A DNA stretch of 36,897 bases from Thermus igniterrae ATCC 700962 (GCF_000376265.1 NZ_AQWU01000053.1:1-36897); one strand, 5' to 3'. Shown: positions 15,250-23,724, counted from the first letter of the stretch. Notes: generated by a model not told the origin, from the letters alone. Numbers and translations are program-made.

Positions 15250-16364
15250 AGAAGCGCGTCCTGGTGGCCATGTCCGGGGGGGTGGACTCCTCGGTCTCCG
15301 CCTACCTCCTCAAGGAGGCGGGCTACGAGGTGGTGGGGGCCATGATGCGCTTCTGGCCCGAGGAGCCCCCCCGCCCCACCCTGGACCCCGGGGGGGCCAG
15401 GGCCTGGGAGAGCTGCTGCACCCCCGACGCCGCCTACGAGGCCCGGCGGGTGGCCGACCTCCTGGACATCCCCTTCTACCTCCTGGACTACCGGGAGGTC
15501 TTCGCCCAGGAGATCATCCAGCCTTTCCTGCGGGACTACGCCCGGGGGCGCACCCCCAACCCCTGCGCCCGGTGCAACACCTTCGTGAAGTTTGGCGCCC
15601 TCCTCAAGCAGGCCCAAAGGCTGGGGCTGGACTATGTGGCCACGGGGCACTACGTGCGCCGGGAGGGCGAGGCCCTCCTCCGGGGCCTAGACCCCCACAA
15701 GGACCAGAGCTACTTCCTCTGGGGCACCCCCAAGGAGGCCCTGCCCCACCTCCTCTTCCCCGTGGGGGGCCTCACCAAGCCGGAGGTGCGGGCCATTGCC
15801 GAAAAGGCAGGCCTCCCCACGGCCAAAAAGCCCGAGAGCCAGAACCTGTGCTTCGTGGCCGGGGACCTGAAGTCCTTCCTCCGGGAAAACCTGGCCACCC
15901 GCCCCGGCCCCCTGGTGGACGCCCTCACCGGGGAGGTGGTGGGGGAGCACGGGGGGGCAAGCCTCTACACCCTGGGCCAGCGCAAAGGGCTTGGGCTCTA
16001 CCACAGCCACCTGGAGCGGTACGTGGTGGGGGTGGACCCGGAGGCCAACGTGGTCTACGTGGGACCCAAGGAGGCGGCCCTGTGGGGGGGCCTCGAGGGC
16101 GAGGCGCTGAACCTTCTGGCCGAGCTCCCCGAGGAGGTGGAGGTGCAGGTACGCTACCGCACCCCCCCGGTGCGGGCCCGGGTGGAGTCCCTGGCCCCCC
16201 TGCGCCTCCGCTTCCAGACCCCCGTCTTCGCCGTGGCCCCGGGGCAGAGCGCCGTCCTCTACCAGGGGGAGAGGCTTATTGGAGGCGCGGTGATCCGTCA
16301 GGGGCTTTACAACGCGGCGGGCCTTGACCTGGGCCTGAAGGGGAGGGCCTTGACCTTCTCCTGA
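15246..16364 (+). CDS. mnmA: tRNA-specific 2-thiouridylase
   Basis: A 372-residue enzyme that puts sulphur on uridine 34 of Lys, Glu and Gln tRNAs, using ATP and persulphide sulphur. The PP-loop SGGVDSS (10-16) adenylates the base. C110 in TPNPCARCNTFVKFG is the expected nucleophile, and C202 in ESQNLCFVAGD is the second catalytic Cys. The insertion with C57-C58 (WESCCTPDAAYEARRVAD) and HKDQSYFLWG are standard. Length is normal. The gene overlaps the DUF1385 stop codon by four bases. Two of its substrate tRNAs, Lys(TTT) and Glu, are encoded about 7 kb downstream, although the Glu gene has anticodon CTC and so no U34. Confidence 0.96.
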   Translation: MKKRVLVAMSGGVDSSVSAYLLKEAGYEVVGAMMRFWPEEPPRPTLDPGGARAWESCCTPDAAYEARRVADLLDIPFYLLDYREVFAQEIIQPFLRDYARGRTPNPCARCNTFVKFGALLKQAQRLGLDYVATGHYVRREGEALLRGLDPHKDQSYFLWGTPKEALPHLLFPVGGLTKPEVRAIAEKAGLPTAKKPESQNLCFVAGDLKSFLRENLATRPGPLVDALTGEVVGEHGGASLYTLGQRKGLGLYHSHLERYVVGVDPEANVVYVGPKEAALWGGLEGEALNLLAELPEEVEVQVRYRTPPVRARVESLAPLRLRFQTPVFAVAPGQSAVLYQGERLIGGAVIRQGLYNAAGLDLGLKGRALTFS

Positions 16365-16400
16365 CAAAGGGCTGGCAGAGTACGGGTGGGAGGTTTGGAG

Positions 16401-17369
16401 ATGAAGAAGCAAGCGGTCCTCTTGGCGGTCCTGAGCCTGGCCGGGGCGGCTTTGGCCCAGATCCGGGCCGATGGCTCCTCCACCGTCTACCCCATCACCC
16501 AGGCGGTGGCGGAGGAGTTTGTGACCCGAAACCCCCAGGTGAGGATCTCCGTGGCCTTCTCCGGCACCGGGGCGGGGTTCCAGAAGTTCTGCCGGGGGGA
16601 GACGGACGTCCAAAACGCCAGCCGGCCCATCCGCAAGTCGGAGCTGGAGGCCTGCCAGAAGGCGGGAATCCAGTTCATTGAGATCCCCGTGGCCTACGAT
16701 GCCCTCTCCATCCTGGTGAACCGGCAGAACACCTGGGCCCAGTGCCTGACCACCGCCCAGCTCAAGTCCATCTGGGAGCCCAACGCCAAGGTGAACTACT
16801 GGAAGGACCTGAACCCCGCCTGGCCCAACCGCCGCATCGTCCTCTTCGGGGCGGGCACGGACTCTGGCACCTTTGACTACTTCACCGAGGCCATCATGGG
16901 CCGGGCTGGTTCCATCCGCAAGGACTACTTCCCCTCCGAGGACGACAACGTGATCATGCGGGGGGTCACGGGCAACCCCTACGCCATGGCCTTCGTGGGC
17001 TTCGCCTACTACGAGGAGAACAAGGACAAGGTCCGGGCCCTGGCCGTGGACGGGGGCAAGGGGTGCGTGGCTCCCAGCCGGGATAGCGTGCTAAACGGCA
17101 CCTACCTGCCCCTCTCCCGGCCCCTTTTCATCTACGTGAACCTGAAGAGCCTGGAGCGCAAGGAGGTGCGGGACTTCGTGGACTTCTACCTCTCCCCCGC
17201 CGCCCGGCGGGCCATCCGCTCCACGGGGTACGTGGAGCTGCCCGACGAGGCCTACCGCATCGGCCAGGGCCTGGTGGCCCGCAAGAAGACGGGGAGCTTC
17301 TTCACGGACCTGCCCCCTGGCACCCCCCTGGCCAAGTTCATTGAGGAGCTGCGGAAGGAAGTGCAGTAG
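16401..17369 (+). CDS. pstS: Phosphate ABC transporter, substrate-binding protein
   Basis: A 322-residue secreted binding protein that captures phosphate for the PstCAB transporter. The signal peptide MKKQAVLLAVLSLAGAALAQ ends in ALA, a typical signal peptidase I site with no lipobox Cys. The mature part has ADGSSTVYPITQAVAEEF, FSGTGAGFQKFCRGETDVQNASRPI and LFGAGTDSGTFDYFTEAI, the loops that hold phosphate by hydrogen bonds in the PstS/SphX group. ATG 16401 is used because GGGAGG lies 8 nt upstream; GTG 16386 is part of that site. It is the first gene of pstSCAB. A GC-rich hairpin after its stop probably favours abundant PstS. Confidence 0.95.
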   Translation: MKKQAVLLAVLSLAGAALAQIRADGSSTVYPITQAVAEEFVTRNPQVRISVAFSGTGAGFQKFCRGETDVQNASRPIRKSELEACQKAGIQFIEIPVAYDALSILVNRQNTWAQCLTTAQLKSIWEPNAKVNYWKDLNPAWPNRRIVLFGAGTDSGTFDYFTEAIMGRAGSIRKDYFPSEDDNVIMRGVTGNPYAMAFVGFAYYEENKDKVRALAVDGGKGCVAPSRDSVLNGTYLPLSRPLFIYVNLKSLERKEVRDFVDFYLSPAARRAIRSTGYVELPDEAYRIGQGLVARKKTGSFFTDLPPGTPLAKFIEELRKEVQ

Positions 17370-17383
17370 CCCCGCTGACCCCT

Positions 17384-17410
17384 GGGGGTGGGGGAGTTTC
17401 CCCCACCCCC
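17384..17410 (+). terminator. Hairpin between pstS and pstC
   Basis: GGGGGTGGGGG (17384-17394) pairs perfectly with CCCCCACCCCC (17400-17410) over a 5-base loop. It is followed by TTAG rather than a T-run, so partial termination or protection of the pstS 3' end is more likely than full termination. pstC starts 17 bases later. Confidence 0.6.
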
Positions 17411-17426
17411 TTAGAATGGGAAAGGC

Positions 17427-18329
17427 ATGGAGATCCTGAAGCAAAGGCCCTCGAGGAACCCCAAGGAGGTGCTCACCTTCGCCCTCCTGGTCTTCCTCTC
17501 CTCCATCACCCTCCTCACCACCCTGGGGGTGATCCTGAGCCTGGTAGGGGACGTGGCCCAGTTCTTCCGCCGGGTGCCCCTCACGGAGTTCCTCTTCGCC
17601 CCCGAGTGGACCCCCCTCTTCGCCGACCCCCGCTACGGCATCAGCCCCCTCATCGCCGGGACCTTCCTGGTCACCCTCATCGCCCTCCTGGTGGCCGTGC
17701 CCCTGGGCCTGGCCCTGGCCATCTACCTCTCGGAGTACGCCTCCGGGGCCGCCCGGGCCCGCATCAAGGGCACCCTGGAGCTCTTTGAGGGCATCCCCAC
17801 CGTGGTCTTCGGCTACTTCGCCCTGCTCTTCGTCACCCCCCTGCTGCAACGGGTCATCCCTGACCTGAACATCTTCAACCCCCTCTCCGCCGGGCTGGTG
17901 ATGGGCTTCGCCATCATCCCCTACATCTCCAACGTGGCCGCCGACGCCATGGAGTCCGTGCCCCGCTCCATCCGCGAAGCCGCCTACGCCCTGGGGGCCA
18001 GGCCCTACGAGGTGGCCCTGCGGGTGGTCTTCCCCGCGGCCATCTCGGGCATCATCGCCGCCATCATCCTGGCCACCAGCCGGGCCATCGGCGAGACCAT
18101 GATCGTGGCCATCGCCGCCGGCCAGCGGCCCATCCTCACCCTGGACCCGCGGGAGACCATCGCCACCATGACCAGCTACATCGTCCAGGCGGCCACCGGG
18201 GACCAGCCCACCGGCTCCACCGGCTTCTACGCCCTCTTCGCCGTGGGCTTCACCCTCTTCCTCCTGACCCTCTTCCTCAACATCCTGGCCCAGTACGTGG
18301 TGGAACGCTACCGGGAGCGATATGAATAG
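17427..18329 (+). CDS. pstC: Phosphate ABC transporter permease
   Basis: A 300-residue inner-membrane permease that forms the phosphate channel with PstA. Six membrane segments are visible, the first at FALLVFLSSITLLTTLGVILSLV. The EAA loop that docks on PstB is EAAYALGARPYEVALRVVFPAAISGII. ELFEGIPTVVFGYFALLFVTPLL and ATSRAIGETMIVAIAAGQ are typical of PstC. GGGAAAGG precedes the ATG. It follows the pstS hairpin, and its end overlaps the pstA start by 8 bases. Confidence 0.94.
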   Translation: MEILKQRPSRNPKEVLTFALLVFLSSITLLTTLGVILSLVGDVAQFFRRVPLTEFLFAPEWTPLFADPRYGISPLIAGTFLVTLIALLVAVPLGLALAIYLSEYASGAARARIKGTLELFEGIPTVVFGYFALLFVTPLLQRVIPDLNIFNPLSAGLVMGFAIIPYISNVAADAMESVPRSIREAAYALGARPYEVALRVVFPAAISGIIAAIILATSRAIGETMIVAIAAGQRPILTLDPRETIATMTSYIVQAATGDQPTGSTGFYALFAVGFTLFLLTLFLNILAQYVVERYRERYE

Positions 18330-19536
18330 GACCCTATCCTCCCCTTCCCCCGAAGCCTTCGGCACCGACCCCTGGAAGACCCGCATTGACCGGACCTTCG
18401 CCCGGGCCCTGGTCCTGCCCCTGGTGCTGGCCATCGGCCTCCTCGTCCTCCTCCTGGGGGACACCCTCTACCGAAGCGTCTCCGTGCAGGTGGTGCGGGC
18501 GGACGAGGGCCCCGGCAGGACCTACCCCTTCGGCCTCGCCGCCACGGAGGTCCTGCGGCAGGAGCTTCTGGCCCGGGGGTACACGGAGGAGGAGGCCCGC
18601 TCCCTGCTCCAAGACCCCACGGAACGGCGGGTCCTCTTCCTGCAGAACCGGGTGGAGCTCATGTGGAACACCCAGGAAGGCCCCTTCCGCTACGTGGTCA
18701 CCGGCCTTAGGGACGAGCGCGTGGCCGACTTCTCCCTCCTGGAGGGCCTGAGGCGCTGGGAGGAGCTCAAGGCCGGCCTGGGGGAAGGGGAGCGGCTTGT
18801 CCTCAACCCCTGGCTGGACCAGAGCTTCCTCACCCGCACCCCCTCCCGCTCCCCCCTCACCGCGGGGATTGGGGTGGCCATCTGGGGTACGATCTGGGTC
18901 CTCTCCCTGGCCCTCCTCATCGCCATCCCCGTGGGCATCGGCACGGCCATCCTCCTGGAGGAGTACCTGCGGGAGGGCACCCTAAACCGCATCCTCGAGG
19001 TCAACCTGCGCAACCTGGCCGGGGTGCCCTCCATCGTCTACGGGCTTCTGGGCCTGGCCATCTTTGTGCGGGAGATGGGCCTGGGGCCCACCATCCTCTC
19101 CGCTGCTCTGACCCTGGGGCTTCTTGGCATCCCGGTGATCGTGGTAACCGCCCGGGAGTCCCTGCGGGCCGTGCCCGAGTCCCTGCGCCAGGCGGCCTTC
19201 GCCCTGGGGGCCACCCGGCGGCAGGTGGTCTTCCGGGTGGTGGTGCCCGCGGCCCTGCCGGGGATGGTCACCGGGGTCATCCTCTCCGCCGCCCGCCTGA
19301 TCGGCGAGGCCGCCCCTCTCCTCCTGGTGGGGGCCGCCGCCTACGTGCCCTTCTACCCCACGGGGCCCCTGTCGGAGTACACGGTGATCCCCGTGCAGAT
19401 CTACCTCTGGGTCTCCATGAACATCCCCGAGTTCGCCCGGGTGGCGGCAGCAGGGATATTGGTCATGCTCCTGGTGCTCTCGGGCCTCTACTTCCTGGCC
19501 CTCTACCTGAGGAACCGCTTTAGGAGGGAATGGTGA
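18322..19536 (+). CDS. pstA: Phosphate ABC transporter permease, long form
   Basis: A 404-residue permease, over 100 residues longer than E. coli PstA. Membrane segment 1 lies at about 28-50. It is followed by an extracytoplasmic insert of about 120 residues ([20 protein letters not shown] through [16 protein letters not shown]), as in the long PstA proteins with an N-terminal DUF3333-type domain. Five more segments follow. The EAA-like loop is [26 protein letters not shown], and [19 protein letters not shown] is the PstA family motif. The role of the insert is unknown; contact with PstS is one idea. The gene overlaps pstC by 8 bases and pstB by 7 bases, so expression is tightly coupled. Confidence 0.93.
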   Translation: MNRTLSSPSPEAFGTDPWKTRIDRTFARALVLPLVLAIGLLVLLLGDTLYRSVSVQVVRADEGPGRTYPFGLAATEVLRQELLARGYTEEEARSLLQDPTERRVLFLQNRVELMWNTQEGPFRYVVTGLRDERVADFSLLEGLRRWEELKAGLGEGERLVLNPWLDQSFLTRTPSRSPLTAGIGVAIWGTIWVLSLALLIAIPVGIGTAILLEEYLREGTLNRILEVNLRNLAGVPSIVYGLLGLAIFVREMGLGPTILSAALTLGLLGIPVIVVTARESLRAVPESLRQAAFALGATRRQVVFRVVVPAALPGMVTGVILSAARLIGEAAPLLLVGAAAYVPFYPTGPLSEYTVIPVQIYLWVSMNIPEFARVAAAGILVMLLVLSGLYFLALYLRNRFRREW

Positions 19537-20345
19537 GTCTGGAAATGCTCAAGGAACACGAGACGGTGCGCACCGCGCCCGTCTCCGAGGCCGAGGCCCT
19601 GGTGGACGTGCGGGGCCTGAGCCTCTGGTACGGTAAGAAGCAGGCCCTTTACGACATCTCCGTGCGCTTCCCCCGGAACCAGGTCACGGCCATCATCGGC
19701 CCCTCGGGGTGTGGGAAAAGCACCCTCCTGCGCTCCCTCAACCGCATGAACGACCTGGTACCCGGGGTACGGGTGGAGGGGGAGGTCCTCTACGAGGGGG
19801 TGAACATCTACGACCCCCGGGTGGACCCGGTGGCCGTGCGGCGGCACATCGGCATGGTCTTCCAGAAGCCCAACCCCTTCCCCAAGACCATCTTTGAGAA
19901 CGTGGCCTTCGGCCTGCGGCTCATGGGGGTCAAGGGCAGCGAGCTGGAGGACCGGGTGGTGGAGGCCCTGAAGCGGGCCGCCCTGTGGAACGAGGTGCAG
20001 GACCGCTTCAAGAAGGAAAGCGGCCTCAGGCTCTCCGGCGGGCAGCAGCAGCGGCTCTGCATCGCCCGGGCCATCGCCGTGGAGCCCCCCCTCCTCCTCA
20101 TGGACGAGCCCACCAGCGCCCTGGACCCCATCGCCACCCAGGCCATTGAGGACCTCATCCAGGAACTCAAGACCCGCTACACCGTGGTGATCGTCACCCA
20201 CAACATGCAGCAGGCCGCCCGGGTCTCCGACCGCACCCTCTTCATGCACCTGGGGGTGCTGGTGGAGGAGGGCCCCACGGAGGTCCTCTTCACCAAACCC
20301 AAACACCCCTACACCGAGGCCTACATCACCGGCCGCTTCGGCTAA
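19530..20345 (+). CDS. pstB: Phosphate ABC transporter ATPase
   Basis: A 271-residue ATPase that powers PstCA. Walker A is GPSGCGKST, the ABC signature [16 protein letters not shown], and Walker [14 protein letters not shown]; the switch His follows in [40 protein letters not shown] is the PstB-specific region. ATG 19530 and GTG 19533 both follow TAGGAGGGA, and the GTG has better spacing, so the start is uncertain by one codon. No phoU follows, unlike in many pst operons; the next gene is an MFS transporter 10 bases after the stop. Confidence 0.96.
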   Translation: MVSLEMLKEHETVRTAPVSEAEALVDVRGLSLWYGKKQALYDISVRFPRNQVTAIIGPSGCGKSTLLRSLNRMNDLVPGVRVEGEVLYEGVNIYDPRVDPVAVRRHIGMVFQKPNPFPKTIFENVAFGLRLMGVKGSELEDRVVEALKRAALWNEVQDRFKKESGLRLSGGQQQRLCIARAIAVEPPLLLMDEPTSALDPIATQAIEDLIQELKTRYTVVIVTHNMQQAARVSDRTLFMHLGVLVEEGPTEVLFTKPKHPYTEAYITGRFG

Positions 20346-20348
20346 ACT
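20343..20348 (+). promoter_or_regulatory. Possible -10 of the MFS gene over the pstB stop
   Basis: TAAACT begins with the TAA stop codon of pstB and ends 7 nt before the ATG of the MFS gene, the spacing seen at other leaderless starts here. The gene has no purine-rich ribosome site apart from CTGGGGC. The hexamer match is only four of six, so read-through from pst is equally possible. Confidence 0.3.
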
Positions 20349-20355
20349 CTGGGGC

Positions 20356-21528
20356 ATGTCCCCCCTTGGGCTGCTCTTCCTCACCCTTTTCAACAGCGTT
20401 CTGGGGCTTTCCATCCTCTTCCCCATCCTGGGGCCCCTGGGGCGGGAGCTGGGCCTGAGCGAGGTCCAGGTGGGGCTTTTCTCCACGGGGTACGCCCTCA
20501 TGCAGTTCCTGCTCGCCCCCTACTGGGGAAGGCGGAGCGAAGGGGGGCGCAAGCCCGTCCTCCTCCTGGGCATCCTGGGGTTTGCCGTAAGCTTCCTCCT
20601 CTTCGGCCTCTTCGCCCTCCTGGGGACAAGGGGGCTCCTTCCACCCGAGCTCCTGTTTCCCCTGCTCCTCCTGGCCCGCCTCCTGGGGGGGGCCTTCAGC
20701 TCGGCCACCCTGCCCACGGCCCAGGCCTACGTGGCGGACGTAACGGGGCGGGAGGGTCGCACCGCGGGCATGGCCCTCCTGGGGGCGGCCTTCGGCCTGG
20801 CGGTGATCCTGGGGCCGGCCCTGGGGGCGGGACTTGCCGCCCTCCTCGGTTTGCTGGCCCCGGTCTTCTTCTCCAGCGCCATCGCCCTCTTAAACGCCCT
20901 CTTCGTGGCCCTGGTCCTGCCGGAGTCCCGTCCGGCCGGAAGGCCGCGGGCTAGCCAGCTCTCCCCCTGGGACGGCCGGGTCTTCCCCCTCCTCCTCCTG
21001 GGCTTCACCCTGAACCTCTCGGGGGTGGCCCTGGAGCAAACCGTGGCTTTCTACTTCCAAGACCGCCTGGGGCTTAGCGGGGTGGAGACCGCCCGGAGCG
21101 TGGGGGCGGCCCTGGTGCTCTATGGGCTCGTGGCGGTCTTCGTCCAGGGGGTCCTGGTACGCAAGCTTTCCTGGCCCCCCAGGACCCTCCTCCTCCTGGG
21201 CCTCCCCCTGGGCATCCTGGGCTTTTGGGTGCTGGTCCTAGCCCAGGGTTTCTGGGGCCTGGCCCTGGGGCTGGCCCTTCAGGGGGCAGGGGCCGCCCTG
21301 GCAGGGCCGGGGGTAACGGCCGCCCTCTCCCTGGCCGTGGGGGAGGGGGAGCAGGGCCTGGTGGCCGGCCTAAACAGCGCCGCCCAGGCCCTGGGTAGGA
21401 TGCTGGGGCCTCTGGTGGGCACGGGGCTTTACCGCCTAGAGCCCGAGGCCCCGTATCTGCTAGGGGCAGGGCTTCTGGCCCTGGCCTTTCTCCTCCTCCC
21501 CGCCCTTTTCCGCCGGGTGAGGCTTTGA
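20356..21528 (+). CDS. MFS transporter, probable drug/solute efflux
   Basis: A 390-residue protein with 12 predicted membrane segments. The loop between segments 2 and 3, APYWGRRSEGGRKPVLLLG, is MFS motif A. The stretch ARLLGGAFSSATLPTAQAYVADVTGREGR (segments 4-5) is typical of TetA/Bmr-like H+ antiporters. The substrate is not predictable. No regulator is adjacent. It lies between pstB and recF on the same strand, with one base between its stop and the recF ATG, so it is probably co-transcribed with recF. Family sure, role open. Confidence 0.9.
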   Translation: MSPLGLLFLTLFNSVLGLSILFPILGPLGRELGLSEVQVGLFSTGYALMQFLLAPYWGRRSEGGRKPVLLLGILGFAVSFLLFGLFALLGTRGLLPPELLFPLLLLARLLGGAFSSATLPTAQAYVADVTGREGRTAGMALLGAAFGLAVILGPALGAGLAALLGLLAPVFFSSAIALLNALFVALVLPESRPAGRPRASQLSPWDGRVFPLLLLGFTLNLSGVALEQTVAFYFQDRLGLSGVETARSVGAALVLYGLVAVFVQGVLVRKLSWPPRTLLLLGLPLGILGFWVLVLAQGFWGLALGLALQGAGAALAGPGVTAALSLAVGEGEQGLVAGLNSAAQALGRMLGPLVGTGLYRLEPEAPYLLGAGLLALAFLLLPALFRRVRL

Positions 21529-21529
21529 G

Positions 21530-22561
21530 ATGCGGCTCCTCCTCTTCCGGCAGAAGAACTTCCGCAACCTGGCCTTTGCTGCCTTTGAGCCACCGGCAGG
21601 GCTTTTCGCCCTGGTGGGGGGGAACGCCCAGGGAAAGACCAGCCTCCTCCTAGGCCTGCACCTGGTCCTTGGGGGGGAGGTGCGGACAGCTTTGGCCGAC
21701 CTGGTGCGCTTTGGGGAAAGGGAGGCCTGGCTCTACGCGGAGGTGGAAACCGAGCTTGGGCGCTACCGGGTGGAGCAGCGCCTTTCCCCTGAGGGGCGGG
21801 AGGTACTGCTCAACGAGCGCTCCGTGGGCCTAAGGGGACTACACGAGCTCCCCGGCTCGGTCCTGGTCCTCCCTGAGGACGTGGAGGTGGTCCTGGGGGC
21901 CAAGGAGGAGCGCCGGAGCTTCCTGGACCGGCTGATCGGGCGCTTCTCCCGGCGGTACGCCGCCTTGCTTTCCGCCTACGAGCGAGCCCTGCGCCAGCGG
22001 AACGCCCTCCTGAAGGCAGGGGGGAACGGCCTTGGGGTGTGGGACCGGGAGCTGGCCCGTTATGGGGAGGAGATCAAGGCCCTAAGGCGCCGCTTCCTCC
22101 AGCGTTTCCACCCCCTCTTCCAGAGCATCCACCGCACCCTGGCCCCAGGGGAGGTGGGGCTACGGCTGGAGGAGACCGCCCCGGGCGACCTCCTGGAGGC
22201 CCTGGAGGCGCGGCGCCAGGAGGAGCTGGAGCGGGGGCAGACCCTGGTGGGCCCCCACCGGGACGACCTGGTCTTCCTCCTTGGGGGGCGGCCTGCCCAC
22301 CGCTTCGCCAGCCGGGGGGAGGCCAAGGCCCTGGCCCTGGCCCTGCGCCTGGCGGAGCACCGCCTCCTCACAGAGCACCACGGGGAAGCCCCCCTCCTTC
22401 TGGTGGACGAGTGGAGCGAGGAGCTGGACGAGGCCAGGCGTCAGGCGGTCCTGGCCTACGCCCGGGGGCTGCCCCAGGCGGCCCTGGCGGGCCTCCTGGC
22501 CCCGGAAGGGGTGCCGGTATGCTGGGTGGAAGGGGGTGTGGTGGAATGCCCTGGCGCCTGA
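21530..22561 (+). CDS. recF: DNA replication and repair protein RecF
   Basis: A 343-residue SMC-like ATPase that binds gapped DNA and helps load RecA with RecO and RecR. MRLLLFRQKNFRNLAFAAFE is the family start and GGNAQGKTS (30-38) is Walker A. FASRGEAKALALALRLAE serves as the ABC-type signature, and APLLLVDEWSEELDEARR is Walker B with D-loop (usual form LLLDDVFSELD). VLPEDVEVVLGAKEERRSFLDRLI lies in the lid region as in other RecFs. The gene overlaps the DciA-like gene by 16 bases; recF next to a DUF721 gene is a common arrangement in bacteria. Confidence 0.95.
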   Translation: MRLLLFRQKNFRNLAFAAFEPPAGLFALVGGNAQGKTSLLLGLHLVLGGEVRTALADLVRFGEREAWLYAEVETELGRYRVEQRLSPEGREVLLNERSVGLRGLHELPGSVLVLPEDVEVVLGAKEERRSFLDRLIGRFSRRYAALLSAYERALRQRNALLKAGGNGLGVWDRELARYGEEIKALRRRFLQRFHPLFQSIHRTLAPGEVGLRLEETAPGDLLEALEARRQEELERGQTLVGPHRDDLVFLLGGRPAHRFASRGEAKALALALRLAEHRLLTEHHGEAPLLLVDEWSEELDEARRQAVLAYARGLPQAALAGLLAPEGVPVCWVEGGVVECPGA

Positions 22562-23307
22562 AGGACCTGGTCCCCGAGGCCCTGAAGAAGGCCGGGGGGC
22601 AGGCTAAGCTCAAGCGGGGGCTGGTCCTGGCCGCCTGGAAGGAGGTGGTGGGCCAGGAGCTCGCCCGGCTCACGGAGGCCGTGGGCCTCGAGGAAGGCAC
22701 CCTCACCGTCCTGGTGGCCGACCCGGTGACCGCCCACCAGCTCACCTACTCCAGGCTCCTCCTCCTAAGGCGCTACGAGGAGCGCTTTCCTGGGGTGGTG
22801 AAGGAGATCCGCTTCGTGGTGGGCCCCCTGAGGAAGGACCCGCCCCCAAAACCTCTGGAGGAGCCTGGTCCGGCCGACCTCGAGGCCGCCCGTCGGGCCC
22901 TGCGGCTTTCTCAGGAGGCCCCTCCCGAGCTGCGGGAAAAGGTGGCCCGGGCCGCGCTGGCCATGTTCCGGCAGGCCAAGGGAAAACCCTGTCCCATCTG
23001 CGAGACCCCCAGCGAGGTCCACCCCTGCCCCACCTGCCAGCGCCACCTCCAAAGCCCCCTGGTACGCAAGGAGGTAGAGCGTCTGCGGCGGGGCAGGCCC
23101 CCCAGGCTGGAGGGGGAAGCCCTCCTGGTGGCCCGGCACCTGGCGCGGGAACGCCTCCTGGAGGAAATGCGGGCCCTTTACCCCGAGGCCCTGAGGGAAC
23201 CTGGCTTAAGACCCCTGCTAGGGGACCTAGCCCGGCGCTTCCAGAAGCTTTTCCCCGAGGAACCCCTGCCCGAGGGGGTGCGGAGCCTCGTGGCCAAGGA
23301 CCCTTAA
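22546..23307 (+). CDS. DciA-like (DUF721) protein with added Cys4 zinc-ribbon-like segment
   Basis: A 253-residue protein. Residues 1-95 match the DUF721/DciA pattern: WRLKDLVPEALKKAGGQAKLKRGLVLAAWKEVVGQELARLTEA, then GTLTVLVADPVTAHQLTYSRLLLLRRYEERFPGVVKEIRFVVG. DciA recruits and loads the replicative helicase DnaB in bacteria lacking DnaC. After a linker, C149-x2-C152 and C161-x2-C164 (KPCPICETPSEVHPCPTCQ) form a probable zinc ribbon. A helical Arg/Leu-rich tail follows. Many DUF721 proteins are much shorter, so the C-terminal half is an elaboration of unknown purpose. ATG 22546 is inside recF; a longer frame upstream is a shadow of recF. Confidence 0.8.
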   Translation: MPWRLKDLVPEALKKAGGQAKLKRGLVLAAWKEVVGQELARLTEAVGLEEGTLTVLVADPVTAHQLTYSRLLLLRRYEERFPGVVKEIRFVVGPLRKDPPPKPLEEPGPADLEAARRALRLSQEAPPELREKVARAALAMFRQAKGKPCPICETPSEVHPCPTCQRHLQSPLVRKEVERLRRGRPPRLEGEALLVARHLARERLLEEMRALYPEALREPGLRPLLGDLARRFQKLFPEEPLPEGVRSLVAKDP

Positions 23308-23357
23308 AAGGGGCCAAGTCTCAGGGGGAACTCTCGGAATAATGGGCCAAGTAGACA

Positions 23358-23382
23358 AACCCCGGGTCGCTTACCCGGGGTT
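23358..23382. terminator. Terminator between dciA-like gene and tRNA operon
   Basis: AACCCCGGGT (23358-23367) pairs perfectly with ACCCGGGGTT (23373-23382) over the loop CGCTT. On the minus strand it is followed by TGTCT after GGTT, giving a short T-rich end for the tRNA transcript. It may also stop the plus-strand recF-dciA message. Confidence 0.7.
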
Positions 23383-23397
23383 CTTGCGTCCCTGCGG

Positions 23398-23474
23398 TGG
23401 TGGGCGGCAGAGGATTTGAACCTCTGACCTCTCGCTTGTAAGGCGAGCGCTCTGACCAGCTGAGCTAGCCGCCC
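23398..23474 (-). tRNA. tRNA-Val (TAC)
   Basis: Acceptor arms GGGCGGC and GCCGCCC pair completely, followed by discriminator A and an encoded CCA (23398-23400). D-arm TAGCTCAGCTGGTCAGAGC and T-loop GGTTCAAATCC are standard. The anticodon loop CTTACAA reads TAC, valine. It is the last gene of the three-tRNA unit and is followed by a terminator hairpin. Confidence 0.96.
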
Positions 23475-23475
23475 G

Positions 23476-23550
23476 TGGTGACCCCAGGGGGAATCGAACC
23501 CCCGTTTCGGCCTTGAGAGGGCCGCGTCCTAACCGCTAGACGATGGGGCC
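23476..23550 (-). tRNA. tRNA-Glu (CTC)
   Basis: The acceptor GGCCCCA pairs with TGGGGTC (one G-U), followed by discriminator A and an encoded CCA at 23476-23478. The anticodon stem CGGCC/GGCCG holds the loop CTCTCAA, giving anticodon CTC (Glu). The T-arm GGGGGTTCGATTCCCCC is perfect. Only one base separates it from tRNA-Val. Confidence 0.96.
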
Positions 23551-23556
23551 TTGCCT

Positions 23557-23632
23557 TGGTGGGCCGTGCAGGATTCGAACCTGCGACCTACCGATTAAAA
23601 GTCGGTTGCTCTGCCAGCTGAGCTAACGGCCC
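23557..23632 (-). tRNA. tRNA-Lys (TTT)
   Basis: The acceptor GGGCCGT pairs with ACGGCCC, with discriminator A and encoded CCA (23557-23559). The anticodon stem ACCGA/TCGGT holds the loop CTTTTAA, anticodon TTT (Lys). The T-arm GCAGGTTCGAATCCTGC is intact. It is the first tRNA of the unit, and its U34 is a substrate of MnmA. Confidence 0.97.
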
Positions 23633-23645
23633 CAAAGCCTTTGTG

Positions 23646-23674
23646 ATTATAGAGGAAGCCCTGCCCCCTGTCCA
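23646..23674 (-). promoter_or_regulatory. Strong promoter of the tRNA Lys-Glu-Val unit
   Basis: On the minus strand TGGACA (23674-23669), a 17-base spacer and a perfect TATAAT (23651-23646) lie 13 bases before the tRNA-Lys 5' end. This is the best sigma-A promoter in the window, as expected for stable RNA. Confidence 0.85.
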
Positions 23675-23711
23675 GAGCAGGGCTTCCAAGGTAAAGGGCG
23701 GGGTCCAGGGA

Positions 23712-23717
23712 TACCAT
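23712..23717 (+). promoter_or_regulatory. Probable -10 of the alcohol dehydrogenase gene
   Basis: TACCAT ends 7 nt before ATG 23725, with no Shine-Dalgarno sequence between them, so a leaderless start is likely. The -35 region is weak. Confidence 0.4.
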
Positions 23718-23724
23718 AGAAGCT

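Noticed and set aside
22039-22545. N-terminal extension of the DciA-like frame
   Set aside because: It is a Gly/Pro-rich second frame of recF; the DUF721 domain begins at ATG 22546.
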